A DNA stretch of 15,402 bases from Ruminiclostridium sp. (GCA_021442645.1 JABUSR010000265.1:1-15402); one strand, 5' to 3'; counted from the first letter of the stretch, positions 1-6,804 are shown. Numbers and translations: made by a program. Notes: generated by a model from the letters alone, not told the origin.

Positions 1-440
1 TCGGGCCAGATTTCATCCACCAGATCCAACTGGTCATTGAGCCTGGCACCCAGGTTTTTTACCAGGCGATAGTAGCGGCGGCCCGCCCGGGCGGACACAC
101 ACCGACCGTCAAAGGCCAGCACCTGGTCGGCCTGGAGACTGCTCCTGAGGAATTCCTCCAAGGTGGGGACCCCGGGGTGGCCCATCTTCATGAGACGGAT
201 GCCGGAGTCCTGAAGCTGCTCCTCAGCCTGGAGAAAGTAGCGGCCGTCGGTCCAAAGACCGGCCCACTGGGGGAAGACGAGAAGGGTGCCGGCGGAGCCG
301 GTGAAGCCGGAGACGTAGCTCCGGCAGGCAAAATGGGCACCTACATATTCACTGCCGTGAAAGTCGTCCGTGGGAATCAGATAGGCGTCGATTCTATGCT
401 CTGCCATGATATCCCGCAGGGCCTGCAATTGTTTTCTCAT
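1..440 (-). CDS. pepP: Xaa-Pro aminopeptidase (M24B family), N-terminal part, cut by window edge
   Basis: About 146 residues are visible, starting MRKQLQALRDIMAEHRIDAY. Enzymes of this family remove the N-terminal residue from peptides with proline in second position, in the cytoplasm, using a dinuclear metal centre. The visible part is the creatinase-like N-terminal domain: PTDDFHGSEYV near residue 23, then SGFTGSAGTL and LWTDGRYF around residues 44-70, a pattern typical of aminopeptidase P. The catalytic pita-bread domain with the metal ligands would lie to the left of the window, so activity cannot be judged. The ATG at 438-440 is preceded by AAGGAG (446-451 on the complement) at 5-base spacing. 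The gene lies 74 bases downstream of the transporter gene on the same strand and could be co-transcribed with it; I see no strong promoter or terminator in the gap. The family is confident; the symbol is by analogy. Confidence 0.85.
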   Translation of the reverse strand, partial: MRKQLQALRDIMAEHRIDAYLIPTDDFHGSEYVGAHFACRSYVSGFTGSAGTLLVFPQWAGLWTDGRYFLQAEEQLQDSGIRLMKMGHPGVPTLEEFLRSSLQADQVLAFDGRCVSARAGRRYYRLVKNLGARLNDQLDLVDEIWP

Positions 441-514
441 AAGAACTCCTTATCTATCATAGAGGCAAAATATTAAGAAAGCATAACAGAGAGCTTAAAA
501 ATTCATGAAGCCCA

Positions 515-1468
515 TCATGCGATCAGACCGAACTGGCGGCACAGGAAGATCCAGAAGGTGAGGGTAAAGGCACTGCACACGGTGGTCAGCACGACCACGC
601 TGGCGGTGAGGGTGCCCTCGTGGCCCAGATTCCTGGCCATGATGTAGCAGGTAGGGGTGGAGGTGGAGCCCAGCATGACGATGAGGGCTACCAGTTTAGA
701 GCCAGTAAATCCCAGCACCGCAGCCAGGGGCAGGAAGAGTGCAGGGAGAATGAGAAGTTTGATGGAGGCCGCCAGAGCGGAGAGCCGGAGTTTGCCCAGA
801 GCGGCCTTCCCCTGAAAGGCGGCACCTAAAGACAGAAGGGCCAGGGGCGTGGCCACCCGGGCCAGCAGATCCAGGCCGCTGTCCAGAATGGGCGGGAAGG
901 CGTCCAATCCAAAGAGAGAGGGGAAGACGCCCAGCAGGATGCCCAGGATGATGGGATTGGTGGCGATGCTTTTCAGGGCATGGCGGAGCCGGTGTCCCAA
1001 ATCTCCGTTGGCCTTGGGTCCCTCCAAAGTGAGGACCAGCACAGCATAGATGTTGAACAGGGGCACGCTGCCGATGATCATCAGGGGAGCCATGCCGGTG
1101 TTGCCGTAAATGCCCATGATGATGGCACAGCCCAGGATGGCGGCGCTGGACCGATAGGATACCTGGACGAACTCGCCTACCAGGGCAGGATCCCGGAGAA
1201 ACTTCCGGGCAAGCCCCCATAGAGAGAAAAACACCAGGGTGGTTACCAGGGCACAGAAGAGAACATAGGGGAGGTCAAAGGTCTCTCGCAGGCGGGTGGT
1301 GGCCATGTCCCGGAAGAGCATTACCGGCAGGGCTACCGTGAAGACGAATTTGTCGCTGACCTGGCAGAAGTGGGCGTCCAGCAGGCCGATCCGCCGGAAG
1401 AGATACCCCAGGACCATCAGCAGGAAAACCGGGGCTGTGGCCCGGATACTGAAGAGAAAACTGTCCAA
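515..1468 (-). CDS. AEC family (auxin efflux carrier) permease
   Basis: A membrane transporter of about 317 residues, the usual size for the AEC family, whose bacterial members export or exchange organic acids such as malate or other small anions. The substrate cannot be read from the sequence. The N-terminus (SFLFSIRATAPVFLLMVLGY, then FRRIGLLD) and the following VALPVMLFRDMA are characteristic of the family. The chain is a series of hydrophobic helices, with a polar central loop around EGPKANGDLGHRLRHAL. I chose the TTG start at 1466-1468: it follows an AAAGGGGGG ribosome binding site by 5 bases and gives the family's usual N-terminus. The longer reading frame, opening with another TTG at 1525, would begin inside the promoter at 1505-1533 and is unlikely. 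Arginine and glycine codons are often CGG and GGG, unlike the ilv genes, suggesting modest expression. Confidence 0.88.
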   Translation of the reverse strand: MDSFLFSIRATAPVFLLMVLGYLFRRIGLLDAHFCQVSDKFVFTVALPVMLFRDMATTRLRETFDLPYVLFCALVTTLVFFSLWGLARKFLRDPALVGEFVQVSYRSSAAILGCAIIMGIYGNTGMAPLMIIGSVPLFNIYAVLVLTLEGPKANGDLGHRLRHALKSIATNPIILGILLGVFPSLFGLDAFPPILDSGLDLLARVATPLALLSLGAAFQGKAALGKLRLSALAASIKLLILPALFLPLAAVLGFTGSKLVALIVMLGSTSTPTCYIMARNLGHEGTLTASVVVLTTVCSAFTLTFWIFLCRQFGLIA

Positions 1469-1504
1469 AAATACCCCCCTTTCCCAGAAATACCATGTTA
1501 TATC

Positions 1505-1533
1505 AGTATAGCGCGGGATGTGCAAAATGTAAA
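1505..1533 (-). promoter_or_regulatory. Sigma-A promoter of the AEC transporter gene
   Basis: On the minus strand, TTTACA (complement of 1528-1533) and TATACT (complement of 1505-1510) are separated by exactly 17 bases. Transcription would start near 1498, giving a leader of about 30 bases before the TTG start at 1468. This supports the shorter start for that gene. Confidence 0.7.
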
Positions 1534-1579
1534 ATGAAAAATCTGCGAGGCCGGCGGGTTGCCGCTGCGAAACCCGGGG

Positions 1580-1607
1580 TTGCAGAGAAAAATTATTGTG
1601 CTATAAT
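1580..1607 (+). promoter_or_regulatory. Extended -10 sigma-A promoter of panE
   Basis: TTGCAG (1580-1585), a 16-base spacer, then TATAAT (1602-1607) preceded by TG at 1599-1600, which makes an extended -10. Transcription would start near 1614, about 50 bases before the panE ATG. It lies back to back with the transporter promoter at 1505-1533. Confidence 0.72.
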
Positions 1608-1662
1608 GATAATGCAATAAGAACTCTCGGGTTGGGAAGACACCGCATAGGAGGGAACAGGT

Positions 1663-2583
1663 ATGATCGGAACAGTGACCATCGTCGGGGCAGGGGCCCT
1701 GGGGACCGTAATCGGCGATGCCATCGTGAAAGGCATCGGGCCGGAAAAGGTCCGCTTTCTGGCCGACGGAGACCGCCTGGCCCGCTGCCGGGAAAAGGGT
1801 GTCTTCTACAATGGGGAGCTGTGTGACTTCCGGTTCTTTGATGGGTCCGACGCAAAGCCCGCTGATTTGTTGATTTTCGGCGTGAAGGGACCCGCATTGG
1901 AGGAGGCCATGGAGCTGGCTGCGTCTTCTGTTGGGCCGGATACCGTTATCCTTTCCCTCCTCAACGGTATCAGCAGTGAGGAGACGCTTGCCCAGCGGTT
2001 TGGATGGGACAAGGTCCTCTACACCGTCACCCAGGGCATGGACCCTGTACGGGAGGAGAACACTGTGGTCCGCCGGGGAAGCGGCGGAGCCATTTTTGTG
2101 GGTGTCCCCCAGGAGGATTACTTCGACCGGGAGGAGAAACTGACAGAAACGGTGGACTTCCTGGCATCTGTAGCTCTGCCTGTCCGGCGAGAGGAGGATA
2201 TTCTCCACCGGGTCTGGTGCAAGTTCATGATGAACGTGGGAGTCAACCAGGCCTGTATGGCCTATGAGACCAACTACGGCGGCCTCCAGCAGCCCGGCCC
2301 CGCCCGAGAGGCCATGCTCGCCGCCATGAACGAGGCCCGGAAGATCGGTGCCTGCCAGGGGGTTCTGCTGACCCAGAAGGACATGAAGGAGTACCTGACA
2401 GTACTGGACCGGTTGGATCCCACTTCCATTCCCTCTATGCGCCAGGATGCCCTGGCCCACCGGAAAACAGAGGTGGAACTCTTTGCCGGGACGGTGCGAT
2501 CAATCGCAAAACGCTTTGGGATGCAAACTCCTGTAAACGACACACTTTATCAGATTATTCATGAAATGGAGACAAATTGGTGA
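1663..2583 (+). CDS. panE: 2-dehydropantoate 2-reductase (ketopantoate reductase)
   Basis: Reduces ketopantoate to pantoate with NADPH, a step of pantothenate and coenzyme A synthesis. The 306 residues match the usual family length (about 300). The N-terminal Rossmann fold begins TIVGAGALG, with the GxGxxG glycines at residues 9, 11 and 14. The helical C-terminal domain carries the substrate-site pattern K187-x3-N191-x3-N195, which has the same spacing as Lys176, Asn180 and Asn184 of the E. coli enzyme. It also has RKTEVE with Glu270 at the place of the conserved active-site glutamate. The start is fixed by AGGAGGG at 1649-1655, 7 bases before the ATG. No panB or panC is in the window. Ketopantoate derives from 2-ketoisovalerate, the product of IlvD, so the position beside the ilv genes makes metabolic sense. 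A related ketoacid reductase with another substrate remains possible, since the family is broad. Confidence 0.87.
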   Translation: MIGTVTIVGAGALGTVIGDAIVKGIGPEKVRFLADGDRLARCREKGVFYNGELCDFRFFDGSDAKPADLLIFGVKGPALEEAMELAASSVGPDTVILSLLNGISSEETLAQRFGWDKVLYTVTQGMDPVREENTVVRRGSGGAIFVGVPQEDYFDREEKLTETVDFLASVALPVRREEDILHRVWCKFMMNVGVNQACMAYETNYGGLQQPGPAREAMLAAMNEARKIGACQGVLLTQKDMKEYLTVLDRLDPTSIPSMRQDALAHRKTEVELFAGTVRSIAKRFGMQTPVNDTLYQIIHEMETNW

Positions 2584-2664
2584 GGGGTGTTTTATCAAGG
2601 TTGACAAAAAAATTCTGAGCAAAAAGACTACAGTCAACAAATCACAGAAAATGAATAAAAGTGA

Positions 2665-2693
2665 TTGACAGACCTGGTGGGAAGTGCTATCTT
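2665..2693 (+). promoter_or_regulatory. Sigma-A promoter of the ilv leader and ilvBNC
   Basis: TTGACA (2665-2670) and TATCTT (2688-2693) are separated by 17 bases, with TG at 2685-2686 giving an extended -10. Transcription would begin near 2700, about 46 bases before the leader peptide start and 350 bases before ilvB. This is the best promoter in the 2584-3048 gap. Confidence 0.75.
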
Positions 2694-2745
2694 TGTGCAA
2701 AAGAAAAAGTTCGCCCAGTAGGGACAGTTACAGTGAGGCCATAGC

Positions 2746-2832
2746 ATGAACGTGTATTTTGCTGAACTGAACAACGTCGCTGTCAGCATTATTGGGGTAC
2801 TACTCAGCGTAGACGTAGTAGTAGTACCGTAA
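2746..2832 (+). CDS. Valine-rich leader peptide of the ilvBNC attenuator (ilvL-like)
   Basis: A 28-codon open frame, ATG 2746 to TAA 2830-2832, reading MNVYFAELNNVAVSIIG and then VLLSVDVVVVP. Nine valines, three leucines and two isoleucines make half of it branched-chain residues, and residues 24-27 are four consecutive GTA valine codons (2815-2826). A GTGAGG ribosome binding site at 2733-2738 sits 7 bases before the ATG. It lies between a consensus promoter and an intrinsic terminator directly upstream of the valine/isoleucine operon. The composition and placement match leader peptides that attenuate amino acid operons, where ribosome stalling at scarce aminoacyl-tRNA prevents termination. 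The peptide itself probably has no function after synthesis. Attenuation is inferred; the reading frame, its composition and its placement are direct observations. Confidence 0.78.
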   Translation: MNVYFAELNNVAVSIIGVLLSVDVVVVP

Positions 2833-2839
2833 ATAATGC
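2786..2839 (+). promoter_or_regulatory. Leader hairpin overlapping the valine codons
   Basis: GCATTATT (2786-2793) pairs with AATAATGC (2832-2839), and GGTACTACT (2796-2804) pairs with AGTAGTACC (2820-2828). This gives 17 base pairs, a small internal loop (2794-2795 against 2829-2831) and a 15-base apical loop. The 3' arm contains most of the GTA valine run, the stop codon and the bases just after it. A ribosome on the valine codons would melt it, the expected behaviour of a pause or competing hairpin in an attenuator. Confidence 0.7.
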
Positions 2840-2980
2840 TAAATGTTATGTCCAGAACAGGCAAGCAACACGCGAATCCAACCCGACCCACAGAACACGG
2901 AGAAACCCAACCGGGCGGCGGCTTTTTGAAACCGAGATTTGCGGAGAACTTTCAAGCTCTATGGTTTTAATGTTTAGCAT
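2836..2980 (+). promoter_or_regulatory. Candidate antiterminator pairings of the ilv leader
   Basis: ATGCTAAA (2836-2843), half of which lies in the base of the leader hairpin, is the exact complement of TTTAGCAT (2973-2980) in the loop of the terminator. A second alternative is TGAAACCGAG (2927-2936) pairing with CTC (2957-2959) and GGTTTTA (2963-2969), which would consume the terminator's 5' arm. Either could compete with termination. The complementarity is seen in the sequence; which pairing forms in the cell is not known. Confidence 0.45.
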
Positions 2981-3003
2981 AAAAACCAGGGGGCTTTTTT
3001 GTT
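2954..3003 (+). terminator. Intrinsic terminator (attenuator) ahead of ilvB
   Basis: AAGCTCT (2954-2960) pairs with GGGGCTT (2990-2996), and TGGTTTT (2962-2968) pairs with AAAACCA (2982-2988). There is one mismatch (2961/2989), a 13-base loop, and a run of six T (2995-3000) then GTTT. It stands between the leader peptide and the ilvB ribosome binding site, about 45 bases before the ATG, so it would stop ilvBNC transcription unless overridden. Confidence 0.8.
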
Positions 3004-3048
3004 TGTCCCAAAGCATCTGTTCCACAGAAAAAGGAGGAGGAAACCGTA

Positions 3049-4764
3049 ATGGAAATGACTGGCGCCAAAATCTTACTGGAATGCCTGCTTGAGCAGGGCG
3101 TCGACACTGTGTTCGGCTATCCCGGCGGCACCATTCTGAACGTCTATGACGAGCTGTACCACTACAGAGACCGCATCACCCATATCCTGACTGCCCACGA
3201 GCAGGGGGCTTCCCACGCAGCGGACGGTTACGCCCGCTCCACCGGCAAGGTGGGTGTCTGCCTGGCCACTTCCGGCCCCGGCGCGACCAACCTGACCACC
3301 GGTATTGCTACCGCATATATGGACTCGTCCCCCGTCGTCTTCATCACCTGCAATGTGCCCCAGAACCTCATCGGTAAGGACGCTTTCCAGGAAGTTGATA
3401 TCACCGGCATCACCATGCCTATTACCAAGTGCACCTATCTGGTTCGCGATGTTGAAAGCCTGGCCGACATCGTTCGCGAGGGTTTTGCCATCGCCCGTTC
3501 CGGCCGCCCCGGCCCCGTCCTCATCGACATCGTGAAGGACGTTACCGCCGCCAAGACCGACTATGAATACCTGCCCCGTGAAAAGCACGCCGCCTCCGGC
3601 CGGTTGGCTGCCCTGACGGCCCGTGCCCGCACCTCTGCCCTGAAGATGCCCGAGCCCGATCAAGGCGACATCAACAAGCTGGTGGAGATGATTGCAGAGT
3701 CCAAGAAGCCCATGCTCATCTGCGGCGGCGGTGTGGTCCGCGGCCGTGCTCATGAGGAGTTCCGGGAGTTTGCCCGACGCATCGACGCACCTGTTGCCAT
3801 TACCCTGATGGGCGGCGGCGGCATTGCCGGCCGTGACCCCCTGGCCACCGGCATGATTGGCATGCACGGATCCAAGGCATCTAACATGGCCTGCGACGGC
3901 TGTGACCTGCTCATCGCTGTGGGCTGCCGTTTCTCCGACCGTGTGGCTCTGAAGCCCTCCACCTTCGCCCGTCAGGCCAAGATCGTCCACATCGACATCG
4001 ACCGTGCTGAGATCAATAAGAACGTGGAGACCGACCACCACATCATCGGCAACGCCAAGCAGGTGCTGGAGCTGCTCAACCGTAAGGTCCCCCAGTACGA
4101 CCACAGTGAGTGGAAGAAGTACGTTTTCTCCTTCCCCACGGAGACCCAATACGACGACAGCCATGTCATGACCCCCAAGCAGATTCTGAGCACCATCGCC
4201 CGGGTTTGCCCCGATGACTCCATTGTGGCTACCGACGTGGGCCAGCATCAGATGTGGGCCATCCAGCACTTCCACTTTGACTATCCCGGTCAGCTGCTCA
4301 CCTCCGGCGGTTACGGCGCCATGGGTTTCGGCATGGGCGCAGCCATCGGTGCCAAGATGGGCAACCCCAACAAGACCGTCATCCACATTACCGGCGACGG
4401 ATCCTTCCGTATGAATTGCAACGAGCTGTCCACCGAGGAGTTCTACAGAACCCCCGTCATCACCTTCGTGATGAACAATCGCCGTCTGGGCATGGTCCGT
4501 CAGTGGCAGGAGCTGGTGTACAACGAGCGTTACTACCAGACCACCACCGACCGCGGCCCCGACTTCGTGAAGCTGGCTGAGGCCAACGGCCTGCAGGGCT
4601 TCCGCGTGAACAACGTGGAGGAGCTGGAGGCAGCCATCAATGCCGCCCTGGAAGCACAGGAAAAGGGCCAGGGCACCGTCATCGACTGCAACATCTACGA
4701 GGGCGAGTTGGTTCGTCCCATGGTCAACGGCGGCAAGCATATCACCGAATTCCTGGTCAACTAA
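3049..4764 (+). CDS. ilvB: Acetolactate synthase (AHAS), large catalytic subunit
   Basis: Condenses two pyruvates, or pyruvate and 2-ketobutyrate, to acetolactate or acetohydroxybutyrate, the first shared step of valine, leucine and isoleucine synthesis. It uses ThDP, Mg and FAD. The 571 residues match the family. The N-terminal PYR domain has FGYPGG and the catalytic Glu51 in AHEQGASHAADGYAR. The middle FAD-binding domain has AVGCRFSDR and IVHIDIDRAEINKN. The C-terminal PP domain has the ThDP motif GDG (449-451) through NN (476-477), followed by MVRQWQELVY. These features point to an FAD-containing biosynthetic AHAS rather than a catabolic acetolactate synthase, and the adjacent regulatory subunit gene agrees. 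AGGAGGAGG at 3032-3040 sets the start. Codon use is strongly C- and G-ending with CGT/CGC arginine, as expected of a highly expressed gene. The linker after residue 180 (near RLAALTARARTSALKMPEP) seems slightly long for the family. Confidence 0.96.
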   Translation: MEMTGAKILLECLLEQGVDTVFGYPGGTILNVYDELYHYRDRITHILTAHEQGASHAADGYARSTGKVGVCLATSGPGATNLTTGIATAYMDSSPVVFITCNVPQNLIGKDAFQEVDITGITMPITKCTYLVRDVESLADIVREGFAIARSGRPGPVLIDIVKDVTAAKTDYEYLPREKHAASGRLAALTARARTSALKMPEPDQGDINKLVEMIAESKKPMLICGGGVVRGRAHEEFREFARRIDAPVAITLMGGGGIAGRDPLATGMIGMHGSKASNMACDGCDLLIAVGCRFSDRVALKPSTFARQAKIVHIDIDRAEINKNVETDHHIIGNAKQVLELLNRKVPQYDHSEWKKYVFSFPTETQYDDSHVMTPKQILSTIARVCPDDSIVATDVGQHQMWAIQHFHFDYPGQLLTSGGYGAMGFGMGAAIGAKMGNPNKTVIHITGDGSFRMNCNELSTEEFYRTPVITFVMNNRRLGMVRQWQELVYNERYYQTTTDRGPDFVKLAEANGLQGFRVNNVEELEAAINAALEAQEKGQGTVIDCNIYEGELVRPMVNGGKHITEFLVN

Positions 4765-4782
4765 TAGAAGGAGGTCAAGAAC

Positions 4783-5334
4783 ATGGAAGAAGTGAAACTG
4801 CGCACTTTATCTGTCCTGGTGGACAACGAGTCTGGTGTTCTGTCCCAGATCTCCCGTCTGTTCTCCCGGAAGGGCTTCAACATCGAGTCCCTGGCCGTGG
4901 GCGTCACTGACGATCCCAAGGTCTCCCGTATGACCATTGAGGTCCTGACCAATGACAACCACACTGCCCTGATCTGCAACCAGCTGGCCAAGATGGTCCC
5001 CGTTCACTCTGTGAAGCTGTTGGAGCCCAGCCACTCCATTCGCCGTGAGCTGGTCCTCTACAAGGTCCGCGCAAAGACCAGCGAGGACAAGAACGAGATT
5101 ATCCAGGTTGCAAACATTTTCCGCGGCGCAATCATCGACGTATCCAAGGAGACCCTGACCGTGGCCCTGATTGGCGACGAGAAGAAGACCGACGCAGTCC
5201 AGGAACTGCTGGCCGACTTCGGCATCGTCGAGATGGTCCGCACCGGCATGGTGGCCTTGGAACGTGGCAAATACACTATTGATGAAGATACTAAAGAAAA
5301 AGGAGAATTCAACTATGGCAAAAATGTATTATGA
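4783..5334 (+). CDS. ilvN: Acetolactate synthase, small regulatory subunit
   Basis: The 183-residue partner of IlvB, which raises its activity and gives feedback inhibition by valine. An N-terminal ACT domain (about residues 5-80) has LSVLVDNESGVLSQISRLFS and GFNIESLAVGVTDDPKVSRM. A second ACT-like domain (about 95-165) follows. Asn15, Gly18 and Asn33 align by eye with the Asn11, Gly14 and Asn29 region of E. coli IlvH that is needed for valine binding, so valine sensitivity is predicted. AAGGAGG at 4768-4774 precedes the ATG by 8 bases, and the gap from ilvB is only 18 bases. The 3' end overlaps ilvC by 20 bases in another frame. The symbol ilvH would serve equally well. Confidence 0.95.
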   Translation: MEEVKLRTLSVLVDNESGVLSQISRLFSRKGFNIESLAVGVTDDPKVSRMTIEVLTNDNHTALICNQLAKMVPVHSVKLLEPSHSIRRELVLYKVRAKTSEDKNEIIQVANIFRGAIIDVSKETLTVALIGDEKKTDAVQELLADFGIVEMVRTGMVALERGKYTIDEDTKEKGEFNYGKNVL

Positions 5335-6334
5335 GAAGGACTGCGACATTAACCAGCTCAACGGCAAGAAGATCGCAATCGTCGGCTATGGCTCCCAGGG
5401 CCATGCACATGCTCTGAATCTGCGCGACTCCGGCTGCGACGTCATCATCGGCCTGCGTCAGGGCGGCAAGTCCTGGCCCGTGGCAGAGAAAGACGGCTTC
5501 CAGGTCTATCCTGTTGCTGAGGCAACCAAGCTGGCTGACATCATCATGATTCTCATCAACGATGAGGCCCAGGCCGACATGTACAACAAGGACATCGCTC
5601 CCAACCTGACCTCCGGCAAGGCTATCGCATTTGCACATGGTTTTAACATCCGCTTCCAGCTCATCAAGCCCCCCGCAGACGTGGACGTGTTCATGGCGGC
5701 TCCCAAGGGCCCCGGCCACACCGTCCGCTCCCAGTATGTGGCAGGCAAGGGCGTTCCCTGCCTGATCGCTGTTGAGCAGAACGCAACCGGCAAGGCCTAT
5801 GACATCGGTCTGGCATACATCGCCGGCATCGGCGGTGCCCGCGCCGGTATCATGGAGACCACCTTCAGCGACGAGACCGAGACTGACCTGTTCGGTGAGC
5901 AGGCAGTCCTGTGCGGCGGCGTTGTGGAACTGATGAAGCTGGGCTTCGAGACTCTGGTGGAAGCCGGCTACGAGCCCGAGAACGCTTACTTCGAGTGCAT
6001 CCACGAGATGAAGCTGATCATCGACCTGATCAACAAGGGCGGCGTTGCCATGATGAACTACTCCATCTCCGACACCGCTGAGTTCGGCGAGTATGTCTCC
6101 GGCACCCGCGTCCTGCCCTATGCAGAGACCAAGGCAAACATGAAGGCAGTTCTGAACGACATCCAGGATGGCACCTTCGCCGGCAAGTGGATCGCTGAGA
6201 ACAAGAACGGCCGTACCTTCTTCAACTCCAAGCGCAACATGCTGGCTAAGCATCAGATGGAGACCGTCGGTGCTGAGCTGCGCAAGAACATGCTGTGGGG
6301 CGACGACGCTGACCCCGACACCGCTTCCAACTAA
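5315..6334 (+). CDS. ilvC: Ketol-acid reductoisomerase, class I
   Basis: Converts acetolactate or acetohydroxybutyrate to the dihydroxy acids with NADPH and Mg. The 339 residues are the short, class I form. The Rossmann motif GYGSQGHAHALNLRDSG is at residues 24-40, and the cofactor loop GLRQGGKSW (46-54) has the arginine, lysine and serine usual for NADPH. His108 and Lys131 are the conserved active-site pair. Asp191, Glu195, Glu227 and Glu231 are the expected metal ligands, and Ser252 lies in NYSISDTAEFGEY. I chose the ATG at 5315 because AAGGAG at 5300-5305 precedes it and MAKMYYEKDCDI is the family's usual start. The frame remains open further upstream but only inside ilvN. The start lies within the last 20 bases of ilvN, suggesting translational coupling. 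Confidence 0.96.
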   Translation: MAKMYYEKDCDINQLNGKKIAIVGYGSQGHAHALNLRDSGCDVIIGLRQGGKSWPVAEKDGFQVYPVAEATKLADIIMILINDEAQADMYNKDIAPNLTSGKAIAFAHGFNIRFQLIKPPADVDVFMAAPKGPGHTVRSQYVAGKGVPCLIAVEQNATGKAYDIGLAYIAGIGGARAGIMETTFSDETETDLFGEQAVLCGGVVELMKLGFETLVEAGYEPENAYFECIHEMKLIIDLINKGGVAMMNYSISDTAEFGEYVSGTRVLPYAETKANMKAVLNDIQDGTFAGKWIAENKNGRTFFNSKRNMLAKHQMETVGAELRKNMLWGDDADPDTASN

Positions 6335-6379
6335 TGACCCATTCTGCGGTCCTCTGACAGCGGTATACTGAAGCATAAT

Positions 6380-6416
6380 ACGCGCCCCCACCGGGATTTT
6401 CCCGGCGGGGGCGCGT
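6380..6416 (+). terminator. GC-rich hairpin after ilvC
   Basis: ACGCGCCCCC (6380-6389) pairs with GGGGGCGCGT (6407-6416), and CCGGG (6391-6395) with CCCGG (6401-6405), with an A/C mismatch and an ATTTT loop. It lies 46 bases after the ilvC stop. The following bases (TAGTCTGTC) are not a T-tract, so it may act as a 3' end stabiliser or a weak terminator. The next stretch to 6570 holds no gene or other feature I can support. Confidence 0.6.
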
Positions 6417-6570
6417 TAGTCTGTCAAAAAATCGGTATCGGGTTTAATCGGGGTGTTTGTAGAGCCGGTAAAAGGAAAATGTCCGGAAAGCAATCTCGTT
6501 TTTTGCAGTGGTTGTGTTAGACTTGGCGGTTCCAAATTGCGGTCTTGCTCTGTTTACTACAATAAAGGCG

Positions 6571-6804
6571 TTACTCAGATTCTTTTCCTTTGCTGTCACG
6601 AAGAGCGTCCAATTTAGCAACAATGATACCGGTGCAGGTAATTACGACGACACACAAATAGGCGCAGATTCCCAAAACTGCGCCCAGTCCATTAGGAAAG
6701 CCATTGAAAATATCTTCCAATAAAACAGATGATAAAATCCCGCAAAGAGCCACAATTGCGCCAACAACAAACCATGCGATGACAGTTTTTACAATCTTAC
6801 TCAT
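6571..6804 (-). CDS. Small two-helix membrane protein, unknown function
   Basis: A 77-residue protein starting MSKIVKTVIAWFVVGAIVAL. I do not recognise its family. Two hydrophobic segments (about residues 5-27 and 40-63) flank a short polar loop with LLEDIFNGFPNG, and the C-terminal tail KLDALRDSKGKESE is charged, so it is probably an inner-membrane hairpin protein. I prefer the ATG at 6802-6804, which has GGGGTGAG just upstream at 5-base spacing, over a GTG three codons earlier that would overlap that site. A consensus promoter at 6845-6873 on the same strand supports it as a real gene. It faces the ilvC end convergently, and nothing suggests a link to the ilv genes. Base composition is more AT-rich than its neighbours. 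Confidence 0.66.
   Translation of the reverse strand: MSKIVKTVIAWFVVGAIVALCGILSSVLLEDIFNGFPNGLGAVLGICAYLCVVVITCTGIIVAKLDALRDSKGKESE

Noticed and set aside
1469..1525. Longer N-terminus of the AEC transporter from the TTG at 1525
   Set aside because: It would start inside the promoter spacer and before the predicted transcription start, and the added 19 residues do not resemble the family.
2601..2629. A second ilv promoter using TTGACA at 2601
   Set aside because: No acceptable -10 box lies 16-19 bases downstream (AAGACT or GACTAC at best), whereas the promoter at 2665-2693 is near consensus.
2844..3003. T-box riboswitch upstream of ilvB
   Set aside because: No AGGGTGGNACCGCG-type antiterminator core or specifier stem is seen. 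The nearest GC-rich stretch (CCGGGCGGCGGC near 2911) does not match, while a Val-rich leader peptide explains the region better.
3073..4740. Long open frames antisense to ilvB, and similar ones opposite ilvC, ilvD, DUF815 and dnaK
   Set aside because: They mirror strongly biased codons of conserved genes on the other strand. Their translations are low-complexity His/Gly/Val/Asp-rich with no recognisable domain, and I noticed no ribosome binding sites or promoters for them.
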